A stretch of 64,000 nucleotides of DNA, from positions 62,001 through 126,000 of the forward strand of contig NZ_UZWD01000004.1 in NCBI RefSeq assembly GCF_900631955.1, given 5' to 3'. The position numbers and the translations under genes are program-made. Positions within the stretch are counted from its first letter, which is position 1. The number at the start of each line of letters is the position of its first letter. Positions 39,302 through 48,400 of this stretch are shown here, piece after piece. The DNA comes from Devosia equisanguinis (GTDB lineage Bacteria > Pseudomonadota > Alphaproteobacteria > Rhizobiales > Devosiaceae). The notes under the pieces were generated by a model, which was not told the origin of the DNA, did not search any database, and saw nothing but the letters and a program-made list of their open reading frames with translations.

Positions 39302-40006
39302 TCAGTCGCGTGACAGGTTTGGAACAGCGTTTGAATAGGTGGCCCTGGGCGCCGTGAACATCGACGCCGTGGCAGCGATCACCTCGGCAATCACCACGTC
39401 CGGATCACCAAGGGCAAGCCTGTGCCCCGTCAGCTCCTCGGTGCGCTGGCGGCTCCTTGTCATCTGCGAACGGACCCCCAAGAGGCACGATATGCGGAAG
39501 CCGATATCCACCTCGCTGAGCCACGGCGCAATTCTGCGGAAATGCGGCACGAAGACGAGGTGGTGCTGCACGTCCTCGACCATCGGCTTGAAGATTTCAG
39601 GATTGTCGCTGACTTGCGCCAGCGTCGTCATGTGCCGCAGCACGCGGTAGCTCGATTGCGGGTCAAGGCTCCAGCGTATGGAGGGGCCGACCAGGGCGGT
39701 GACAAGGTCTTCCACCGATGCCGGCGCTGGATGCGCCCGCTGCACGGCCGCCTGCAGGAGCGCGAGGCGCTCGGCATTGAGCCGGAGGTAGACGCGCTCG
39801 GCTACCGAGAAGATCAATTGTTCGAGGCTGCCGAAGTGATAGCTGATAGCGCCAACATTTGTGCCTGCGCGCTGGGCAATGCTGCGCACGGTGACGAGAT
39901 CTGGATGTTCGGCCGCCTGCAGCAGTTCCTCGCAAGCTGCCTGCAGCCGATCGGGTGTCGCATTCCTGGGGCTTTGGTTCTGCACCGCCGTGATATCGGC
40001 GTGCAA
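39302..40006 (-). CDS. TetR-family transcriptional regulator, copy 2
   Basis: About 234 residues. HTH with LVTVRSIAQRAGTNVGAISYHFGSLEQLIFSVAERVYL at ~38-72. A long C-terminal ligand-binding part ends IAEVIAATASMFTAP. It leads the second cassette, 46 bases before the phosphoesterase, so here the regulator and the genes are probably one transcript. Start uncertain: TTG at 40006 has no clear ribosome-binding site and no ATG is available upstream. It is not closely similar to the first TetR. Confidence 0.85.
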   Translation of the reverse strand: MHADITAVQNQSPRNATPDRLQAACEELLQAAEHPDLVTVRSIAQRAGTNVGAISYHFGSLEQLIFSVAERVYLRLNAERLALLQAAVQRAHPAPASVEDLVTALVGPSIRWSLDPQSSYRVLRHMTTLAQVSDNPEIFKPMVEDVQHHLVFVPHFRRIAPWLSEVDIGFRISCLLGVRSQMTRSRQRTEELTGHRLALGDPDVVIAEVIAATASMFTAPRATYSNAVPNLSRD

Positions 40007-40529
40007 TGTGACAACGGTGTGAAGCAGTAGCGCCAGAGATCAGGAGAGGGGTCTAGTCCCAGATGCCTTTCCAAAAGCGACCTCCCGCTCAAACCTAGAC
40101 TAGGCTAAGCAGAAATCACCTCATGTGAAGGGACTAACAGCACACGCAGCTGCGCGGAGAACAAAAGGCGACGTGAGCAGCCGATCAGCAAAGCGCCCCG
40201 TTCCGGCCGTTCGAACATCTACTTCGTTTCGACAAAGGCGGAAGTGCACCTAGGCAGCCTAACGCTTCCGTTTCACATGGTCGGGCGAGGTTGGCGCTGC
40301 GTTGTCGTCGGTAAATTCCTGGAAATTCGACCTTGGCATGGCGCCTCCTTGTAAAGGGCGCTTTGTGTACCTATGTATAGAAATACGTTTACAGCCTCCA
40401 AGGCGACCTGATCCCCCCGGCACAGCCGGCTGCTTGGCGATCCCCCGATTTTGCAAACGTTTATTCCCTTACGCATTCCGCGACGGGGCATTGACACCTG
40501 CAATCGGCGGGACTTTGAAAGACCAAGAC
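40007..40529. other. intergenic region with promoter elements for TetR copy 2 and cold-shock gene
   Basis: About 520 bp. It holds a CCTAG-A-CTAGG palindrome at 40094-40104, a candidate operator for the second TetR, and a minute minus-strand reading frame with a perfect Shine-Dalgarno (40259-40339, listed separately). The rest shows no gene. The cold-shock gene would therefore have a leader of up to 200 bases. Confidence 0.5.
40259..40339 (-). CDS. candidate 26-residue microprotein
   Basis: ATG at 40339 preceded by AAGGAGG, four bases upstream, a full match to the anti-Shine-Dalgarno. It encodes 26 residues: an N-terminal PRSNFQEFTDD, then NAAPTSPDHVKRKR, with a basic C-terminus. No homologue comes to mind. 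The strong ribosome-binding site in an otherwise empty region is the only support. Confidence 0.42.
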   Translation of the reverse strand: MPRSNFQEFTDDNAAPTSPDHVKRKR

Positions 40530-40736
40530 ATGATCAGCGGCACTGTCAAATTCTACAATACCACCAATGGTTTCGGCTTCATTGCGCCAGATGACGGCAG
40601 CAAGGACGCCATTGTTCAAGCGGGCGCAGTCGAGCGAGCCGGCCTTTCGAGCCTCGGCGAGGGACAGAAGATTTCCTACGACATCGAAAATGGCCCGGAT
40701 GGCCGCATGGCGGCGATCAACCTCAGATTGCCCTGA
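40530..40736 (+). CDS. cold-shock domain protein (CspA-like), divergent
   Basis: 68 residues, the length of a single CSD. The N-terminal GTVKFYNTTNGFGFIAPDDG contains RNP1 (GFGFI). The second motif, normally DVFVH, reads DAIVQAG here, so one of the nucleic-acid-stacking aromatics and the His are missing. Such divergent copies are common in alphaproteobacteria and often co-occur with small stress genes. The ribosome-binding site is weak (GAAAG). The next gene starts 77 bases later. Confidence 0.85.
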   Translation: MISGTVKFYNTTNGFGFIAPDDGSKDAIVQAGAVERAGLSSLGEGQKISYDIENGPDGRMAAINLRLP

Positions 40737-40813
40737 TGGGCGCTTGCCTCCGCGTGGCTTCAAAACTGAAATCGTTCAGAGCCACACACATATACTCACA
40801 AGGAGAACAGGAC

Positions 40814-41062
40814 ATGACGCAGTTCGACTATGCCTCCGCCGCCGAGCTCTTTCCCAGCAAAAGCCATTATAAATCGGGCCGGGTGAGCTACCGCCGCTTC
40901 ACCACCGCCGCCGAGGCCGTGCGCTATGCCATTGAGGACATGCCGGCTCCCCTGCTGCGCGGCTCCTTGCTGGAAGTCGACGAGCAGCGGTTCGACGGCA
41001 TTCAAATTCGTGGCCTCTATGATGCTGCAGCTTTTCCGCTCGCCAGGACTGAACGCCCATGA
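40814..41062 (+). CDS. conserved small hypothetical protein
   Basis: 82 residues from ATG 40814, with AGGAG 9 bases upstream; the upstream continuation of the frame is shadow. Contains YRRFTTAAEAVRYAIEDMPAPLLRGSLLEVDEQRFDGIQIRGLYDAA, a compact helix-strand protein I recall only as a hypothetical of Rhizobiales. Overlaps the next gene by ATGA. Confidence 0.75.
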   Translation: MTQFDYASAAELFPSKSHYKSGRVSYRRFTTAAEAVRYAIEDMPAPLLRGSLLEVDEQRFDGIQIRGLYDAAAFPLARTERP

Positions 41063-41301
41063 AGAGCGAGCCGCGATCCAACGCGGATGCTCCGCCACCG
41101 GGTGGCTCGGTACTGACTTACGGTGTGGTGGGATCGGTCTCAGCCATTCTGCTACTGGCCGCAGTCGCCGGCTTTTACGAACTCGACCTCACGCGTCACG
41201 TCGCGCCAGTGGCCGGCATGATGGCACTGGCTGCTGCCGGTGGGATTGCCCTGCATGTTGTGCGTACACAGCGACATCTGGCGGCGCTCGTCACGAAATA
41301 A
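41059..41301 (+). CDS. small two-helix membrane protein
   Basis: 80 residues. Hydrophobic segments at ~20-40 (YGVVGSVSAILLLAAVAGFY) and ~50-67 (PVAGMMALAAAGGIALHVV), with charged ends. Function unknown. Its ATG overlaps the preceding stop, so the two genes are coupled. Confidence 0.7.
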   Translation: MKSEPRSNADAPPPGGSVLTYGVVGSVSAILLLAAVAGFYELDLTRHVAPVAGMMALAAAGGIALHVVRTQRHLAALVTK

Positions 41302-41324
41302 ACGTCCACTCCAGGAGAATATCG

Positions 41325-41498
41325 ATGACTATTCCGAGCAAGATCATTCCCTTCAGACGCAGTGCCTACCCCGCCCTGGTTCCGTCCGTGCGAGTCTCGG
41401 CCTATCCACGCTTCAAGGCGGAACGCGCCCGTAGCGCACCAGCGCCAAGGATATTGCCAGGCTCGGAGGGAAAGCATGACCAGCGGCCCCTCAACTAG
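41325..41498 (+). CDS. short hypothetical protein (57 residues)
   Basis: Starts MTIPSKIIPFRRSAYPALV with AGGAG 8 bases upstream. Rich in Arg/Pro/Ala with no hydrophobic segment. Its end overlaps the start of the next gene by 23 bases. Supported mainly by the ribosome-binding site and by the close spacing with its neighbours. Confidence 0.5.
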   Translation: MTIPSKIIPFRRSAYPALVPSVRVSAYPRFKAERARSAPAPRILPGSEGKHDQRPLN

Positions 41499-41742
41499 CA
41501 GGTCCGTGACGTTCCTGTTCCCCTTCAAGCTGCCGGGTATGCAGGAGCCGCATGCGCCGGGCACATTCGAGGTCCGCTCGGAGGTGGAACAGTTAGACGT
41601 GATGTGGGACGCGCACCGAACGATGTCGAGCATTCTGTTGCGCTATCCGGGGCGCATCGAAGCCTTCCCTGTCACCGCCGGCGATCTTGAGGCGGCGATC
41701 CTCAATGACCGCAATTCGGGCATAGAGCCGACGCTGCCCTGA
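41476..41742 (+). CDS. conserved small hypothetical protein (88 residues)
   Basis: ATG 41476 with GAGGGAAA upstream. The sequence VTFLFPFKLPGMQEPHAPGTFEVRSEVEQLDVMWDAHRTMSSILL and SGIEPTLP looks like a folded, Pro-rich small protein that recurs in Rhizobiales, without a function I can name. It overlaps the previous frame. Confidence 0.6.
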   Translation: MTSGPSTSRSVTFLFPFKLPGMQEPHAPGTFEVRSEVEQLDVMWDAHRTMSSILLRYPGRIEAFPVTAGDLEAAILNDRNSGIEPTLP

Positions 41743-41935
41743 CCCGCATGATCGGCAGCAAATGCCCTCGCATCGGCGGAAGAATTGAAGGCGCAGGTGA
41801 AGCCCGCGCCCCAAGATATGGCGTGCCCAACCGCGCCCTGGCTCAGACCATGAGCTTACCCTGCACGCAGGCCGATGATCGGTCCGCAAGCGCAAGGGCG
41901 GCAATGGCACATGATTTTGGAGTTTAGAGGCAGGC

Positions 41936-42169
41936 ATGGCGACGATGTATCTGGTTCAGGCGTTTAAGCAGGTCGGTCGGAAACTCGTTGCCGATCCGGT
42001 CCAAACCACCAAGACGGCTGAGAAAGCAATGGCAACGGCGGAGCGGCTGGCGCCGACACGCGCTGGCGTCATCGCCTTTTCCCAGGAGGTGGACGTGGAA
42101 ACCGACGCCTATGACGAGCCCCGCATATTGCTTAAGCTGGGCGATTTGCCTCCAGGGCTGATGGAATAG
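41936..42169 (+). CDS. small hypothetical protein (77 residues)
   Basis: MATMYLVQAFKQVGRKLVADPVQTTKTAEKAMATAERLA, then VIAFSQEVDVETDAYDEPRILLKLGDLP. A single alpha/beta module of a type often paired with stress-related small genes in Rhizobiales. The start has no strong Shine-Dalgarno (GGCAGGC at a distance). Confidence 0.65.
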   Translation: MATMYLVQAFKQVGRKLVADPVQTTKTAEKAMATAERLAPTRAGVIAFSQEVDVETDAYDEPRILLKLGDLPPGLME

Positions 42170-42285
42170 CCTGGCCGCGGGAGCAGACAGTAGTCACCAG
42201 TCCTGCTCGCCATGGCTGCTCGACATAGAACCACTCCGGAGCTTTCCGGACGGCCGTCCGGCCGTATCCGGGCCGAGGATCAATC

Positions 42286-42420
42286 ATGGCCAAGGAACAG
42301 AAACGCGGCAATCGCGAGATCAAAAAGCCCAAAAAGGTGCGAGAGCCGGTGGCCGAGGCCGCAACGCTATCGAGCAAGGCGGTGCTGGAACGGATCGCGG
42401 TACCAAAGAAGCAACGATGA
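42286..42420 (+). CDS. 44-residue basic protein before the glucan synthase
   Basis: MAKEQKRGNREIKKPKK opens a strongly basic protein ending AVLERIAVPKKQR; its stop overlaps the ATG of the cyclic glucan synthase (ATGA at 42417-42420). Below the usual size of gene calls but well placed and lysine-rich like known conserved rhizobial small proteins of unknown role. Confidence 0.6.
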   Translation: MAKEQKRGNREIKKPKKVREPVAEAATLSSKAVLERIAVPKKQR

Positions 42421-45400
42421 CCGAAGCGGCCGCAGCGGCCGGCGGTCAGGTGCGGCCCGCCAGTCCCTGGCTCGATACCGCTCCGGTGCGCGAGGAATTG
42501 TTCGGTGTCGAGCGGCTCGAACAACATGCGAACAGCCTTGCTTCGGCCCAGCGCATAACCGAACGTCCGCCTGCCGTTCTCTCACTGCACAAAAGGCTGA
42601 AAAGCAATGCTGCCGTCCTCCTGGCTGCCTATCGTGCCAGCGCCATGGAGATGGACAGCGATCGTGGCGTCGTGCCGGCAGCTGAATGGCTCCTCGACAA
42701 TTATCATCTGGTCGAGGAGCAGATCCGCGAGATCCACGACGATCTGCCGCCAAATTACTACCGGCAATTGCCCAAGCTTGCCGATGGTCCGTTCGCAGGC
42801 TATCCGCGGGTTTTCGGGCTGGCCTGGGCGTTTATCGCCCATACCGATAGCCATTTCGACCCGGAAACGCTGACCCGGTTCATCGCCGCCTACCAGCAGG
42901 TCCAGCCACTGACCATCGGCGAATTATGGGCTGTGGCGATCACTTTGCGCATCGTGTTGGTGGAAAATCTGCGCCGGCTGGCGGACCAGATTACCGCCGG
43001 ACGCAAGGCGCGCGCCGAGGGCGACGCACTCGCCGACCTGTTGCTCGCCTCCGGCGGTGAAGCAGCAATGGCGCGCATATCGGACGAGCCCCTGAATGAG
43101 CTGTTTGCCGCGCAATTGGCCAAGCGACTGCGCGACCATGATCCGAGCACCACCCCGGCCCATGGCTGGCTCGAAGCCCGTCTTGCCCGGCAGAGCACCT
43201 CCATCGAGACAGTGGTGCAGCACGCCCAGCAGCGCCAGGGCGCGTCCAATGTCACGGTGCGCAATGTCATCACCAGCATGCGGCTGATTTCCGACATAGA
43301 CTGGGCAGACCTGTTCGAAAGCGTCAGCCTGGTCGATGCAAAGCTGGGCGAGGCAGATGGCTTCACCCGCATGGATTTTGCCACGCGCGATCTCTATCGC
43401 AGCGCCATCGAACATCTGGCGCGCGGTTCGCGGCTTTCCGAGCTCGATATCGCCCAAACGGCGCTGTCGGCAGCCCGACAAGTTGATACGAGTATAGATG
43501 CGGACCGGCAGGGCGATACGGGTTATCACCTGTTGGGGCGCGGACGGCCGGCGCTTGAACAGGCCATCGGCTTTCGCGCGCCAGCCCGGCTGCGTTTCGG
43601 GCGACTGGCCGGCCGCCTCGGGATCGGCGGATATGGTCTGTCCATAACCGCCACCACCTTCGCCCTGCTTGCGTTGACCGGCTGGAGCCTAGCGGGCCTG
43701 GGGCTTCCCATGGCGCTGCTCTGCACGTTTCTGGCATTGGCGTTGCTCCCAGCCAGCGAGCTGGCGACCGCGCTCGTCAATCGCGCCATTGGCTGGGGAT
43801 TGGGATCCGCAAGCCTGCCTGGTCTTGAACTGGCCGAGGGTGTGCCGCCGGAGCTGCGCACGCTGGTCGTGGTGCCGACGCTCTTGGCGGATCAGGCAAC
43901 CCTTCTCGAAGACATCGAGCGGCTCGAAGTCCATTACCTGTCCGGCGCAGGTGGCGATATCAGCTTTGCCCTGCTGACGGACGGGCTGGACGCCGAGGCG
44001 CAAATCCTCGACGGCGATGCGGCGCTGCTCGGCTTCGGCCGGGAGGCCATCGCCGCGCTCAACGCCAGACATGGTCCGGGTCCTGCTGGCGATCGCTTCC
44101 TGCTCCTTAATCGCGATCGCCGCTTCAATGCCAGCGAAGGCGTGTGGATGGGGTGGGAGCGCAAGCGCGGCAAGCTGCATGAGCTTAACCGCCTTCTGCG
44201 CGGGGCAACCGATACCAGCTTTGTTACCGAAACCGGTGCCGTGCAGACCGTGCCCACAGATGTGCGCTACGTCATTACCCTCGACGCGGACACACAATTG
44301 CCACGCGATGCGGCGCTGCGCCTGATCGGCAAGATGGCTCACCCGCTCAACCGGCCCCGCTTCGACACGACAGGCCGGCGCGTCATCGACGGCTACGCCA
44401 TCATGCAACCGCGCGTCACCCCATCTCTTCCCCTCGGGCGTGAGGGCTCGCTCTATCAGCGTGTCTTTTCGGCGCCCGGCGGCATCGATCCCTATGCGGC
44501 GGCTGTCTCCGACGTCTATCAGGATCTGTTTGGCGAAGGCTCCTATACCGGCAAGGGCATTTACGATGTCGATGCCTTCGAGACGGCGCTGGCCGGTCGC
44601 ATTCCCGAAAATACATTGCTGAGCCATGACCTGTTCGAGGGCGTTTTCGCCCGGGCCGGACTGGCCTCCGACATCGAGATGGTCGACGACTTTCCCGCGC
44701 GCTACGACGTGGCCGCACGGCGGCAGCATCGCTGGACGCGCGGTGACTGGCAATTGCTGCCCTGGATCGGCTCGGATCGCACCGTGCCGGCAGTGGGCCG
44801 CTGGAAGATGGTCGACAATCTGCGCCGGTCGCTGCTTGCACCGGCCGCCTTTCTCGCATTGGTGATCTGCTGCCTGATGCCGCTTCGGATCGGTATTGTC
44901 GCGGCCGGGGCGATCCTTGCCACGCTGGCAATCCCGGCGCTGCTGCCAGCCCTGTTTGCCATCATTCCAAGGCGACCGGGTCTGCAATGGCGCGCCCACC
45001 TGCGCGGCCTCTTCGGCGATCTCAGGATGGCGGGATTGCAGATCGGGCTTGGTCTTGCCCTTCTGCCCGATCAGGCCTGGCGCAATGGCGACGCCATCGT
45101 GCGCACGCTGTTCCGCCTCGCAGTGACGCGCCGGCATCTGCTCGAATGGACGACCTCGGCCAGTTCGGGCGGCAGGGCGCGCTTGGCCCTCTACGGTTTC
45201 TATCGCGACATGGCCGGCGGTACTGGTTTGGCGTTTCTCATGTTGGCTGCGGCTTTGATCGTCGCGCCGCTCACCTGGCCGCTGGCCCTAGCCTTTGGCA
45301 CGATCTGGCTGGCTGCGCCTTCTATTGCCCTGCGCATCAGCCGTGCGCCGCAGGCCCGGCTGGATAGGGCACTCACCGCCACCGATGCCGACTATTTGCG

Positions 45401-48400
45401 CCTGGCAGCACGACGCACCTGGCGGTTCTTCGAGACCTTCGTCACGCCCGAGGAGAACATGCTGCCGCCCGACAATTTCCAGGAAACGCCAAGGCCGGCA
45501 GTTGCCCACAGGACCTCTCCGACCAATATCGGGCTCTATTTCCTGTCGGCCGTGGCCGCACGCGATTTCGGCTGGGCCGGCACACTCGAAACCATCGAGC
45601 GGCTGGAGGCAGGCTTGGTCACGCTGGAGAAGCTTCCACGCTATAAAGGACATTTCTTCAACTGGTATGATACGCGCGACCTTAGGGTGCTCGACCCGGC
45701 CTATGTGTCGTCAGTGGACAGCGGCAATCTCGCGGGCCATCTGATCGCCCTCGCCAATGCCTGCGAAGACTGGGCGCAAGCGCTGCCGGCATCCTCGTCG
45801 CAGGGGCTTCTTGATACGCTGGCGCTTGCAAGGGTGGCGAGCAAGGACAGCCCCGGCGAAGGCCATGGCCTCGTTTCCTCCGTTCTTGACGAAATAGCCG
45901 TCCTGCTCAAGGGACCGCAATCGCTTGACCTCGTCACTCCGGCACTTTTGCGGCTGACGGACAAGGCGCTCAAGGCAGGGAGTGTATCCGGCCCGGTCTC
46001 GGACAAAGCAGGCCCTGACCTTTTCTGGATATTGGCCCTGCGCCACGCCCTGACCGAAGGCGCACGGGACCGGCAGTTGATCCACGACAATCCTGCGGCT
46101 CTTGGCAAGCGCCTTGTCGCGTTGGCGCAGACCGCGCGCCGCATGGCGCTCGGCATGGATTTCGCCTTTCTGCTCGACCCGGACAGGAAGCTGCTGTCCA
46201 TCGGCTACTCGCTGGCCGAAAATGGCCTCGATAGCAATTGCTATGACTTGCTGGCTTCCGAGGCGCGGCTGGCCAGCCTCTTTGCCATTGCCAAGGGCGA
46301 TGTCGCGACCAGGCACTGGTTCCGGCTCGGCCGTACGGCCACCCCGCTGAGGGGTGGTTCGGCCCTGATCTCGTGGTCGGGCTCGATGTTCGAATATCTG
46401 ATGCCCTCGCTGGTCATGCGTGCGCCGGCCGGCAGCCTTCTCGACGATACCAACCGACTGATCGTCGGTCGCCAGCAGGCCTATGGCAGGGCGCGCAACG
46501 TGCCCTGGGGCATTTCCGAGTCCGCCTACAATGCGCGCGACTACGAGTTTACCTACCAATATTCCAATTTCGGCGTGCCCGGATTGGGGCTCAAGCGCGG
46601 ATTGGCGAGCAATATGGTCGTCGCGCCCTATGCGACTGGCCTCGCCGCCATGGTCGATCCGCAGGAGGCTGCGGAGAATTTTCGGCGCTTTGAGAAAATG
46701 GGCGCTCTGGGCGTGCATGGTTTTTACGAAGCGCTCGATTTCACCCGCTCAAGGCTCCCGGAAGGAGAGAATGTCGCCATCGTGCGCTCCTATATGGCGC
46801 ATCATCAGGGCATGACCCTGGTCGCCCTCGCCAATGTGCTGGACAATGGACGTATGCGGGAGCGGTTTCACCGCGATCCGATCATCAAGGCGAGCGAATT
46901 GCTGCTGTCCGAGCGCATTCCGCGCGATGTTGCAGTTATCCGGCCGCGCGCCGAGGAGGTCAGGGCGTCCGTCGGCGCTGCGATCAACGCAGCCCCTTCA
47001 GTCCGCCGCCTGACCCTACCGCGTGATGCAGCGCCCGCTACCCATCTTCTGTCGAATGGGCGCTATGCTGTCATGCTGACAGCCTCAGGCAGCGGCTACA
47101 GCCGCTGGCGCGACATTGCAATCACCCGCTGGCGCGAAGATGCCACAAGCGACAATTGCGGGGCCTACATCTTCCTCAGGGACACGCAAACCGGGCGGGT
47201 CTTCTCTCCGACTGCGCAGCCGATGAACGAAAAAAACGAAGCCTCGGTAGTATTCGGTGAGGATCATGCCCAGTTCCTGCGCCAGGATGGAACGCTGGCG
47301 AGCGAAATGGATGTGTTGGTCTCGGGCGAGGACGATGGCGAGGTGCGGCGGGTTTGCCTGACCAATAGCGGCCGCCGGGCACGAGAGATCGAGGTGACCT
47401 CCTATTCAGAACTGGTGCTGACCGCGCCGGCCACCGAAAATGCCCACCCCGCCTTCGCCAAGATGTTCGTGGAGACCGAATATCTCGCCGAATTCGACGC
47501 TCTGATCGCCACGCGCCGCCGGCGTTCACCCTCCGAGCCAGAAATCTGGGCGGCCCATTTCGCTGTCGTCGAAGGCGACGTCATCGCCGATCCGCAGTAT
47601 GAATCCGATCGTGCCCGGTTTCTTGGACGCAACCGTGCCATTGGCAATGCCGCTGCCATCCATGATGGAAAGGCCTTGTCAAATACGGCCGGCACAGTGC
47701 TCGATCCGGTGTTCTCGCTGCGCCAGCACGTGCGCATTCCACCGGGCAAGGTCGCCCGGATCGCTTTCTGGACGCTGGTGGCCTCATCGCGCGCCGAGCT
47801 GATGGAACTGATCGACCAGCATCACGACCGCAGTGCCTATGGGCGCGCGCGCACGCTGGCCTGGACGCAGGCACAGGTGCAGCTCTATCACCTTGGTATC
47901 GCGCTGGATGAAGCTGCCGACTTCCAGCGGCTGGCCGCGCCCATCCTCTATGCCGATCCGCGTTTCCGGCCCGGCTCCGACATCATTGCCAGCGGCATGG
48001 GGCCGCAATCGGCCCTTTGGCCGCAGGCCATTTCGGGCGACCTGCCCATCGTGCTTCTGCGCATAGATGCCATGGAAGATATGGCGCAGGTGCGGCAAAT
48101 CCTGCGGGCACACGAATATTGGCGCATCAAGCGACTGGCCGTCGACCTGGTGATCGTGAACGAGCGCGGCTCCTCCTATGTGCAGGATTTGCAGAACGCC
48201 ATCGAAGCGGCTGTGCGCTCCAGCCAGTCCCGACCGCGCTATGACGACAGGCCGGCCGAGGGCTCGGTGCATGTGCTCCGCGCCGACCTGATGACTCTGG
48301 AAACGCGCAACCTGCTCAACGCTACCGCACGAGTGGTACTCGCGGCCCGTCGCGGTCCCATCAGCGACCAGCTCGCCTACCATGCCGGTCTGGACAAGAC

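Noticed and set aside
43689..45137. 482-codon open frame antisense to the glucan synthase
   Set aside because: High-GC third-position shadow of a strongly supported gene; composition (His/Arg/Gln-rich) and lack of motifs are typical of antisense frames.
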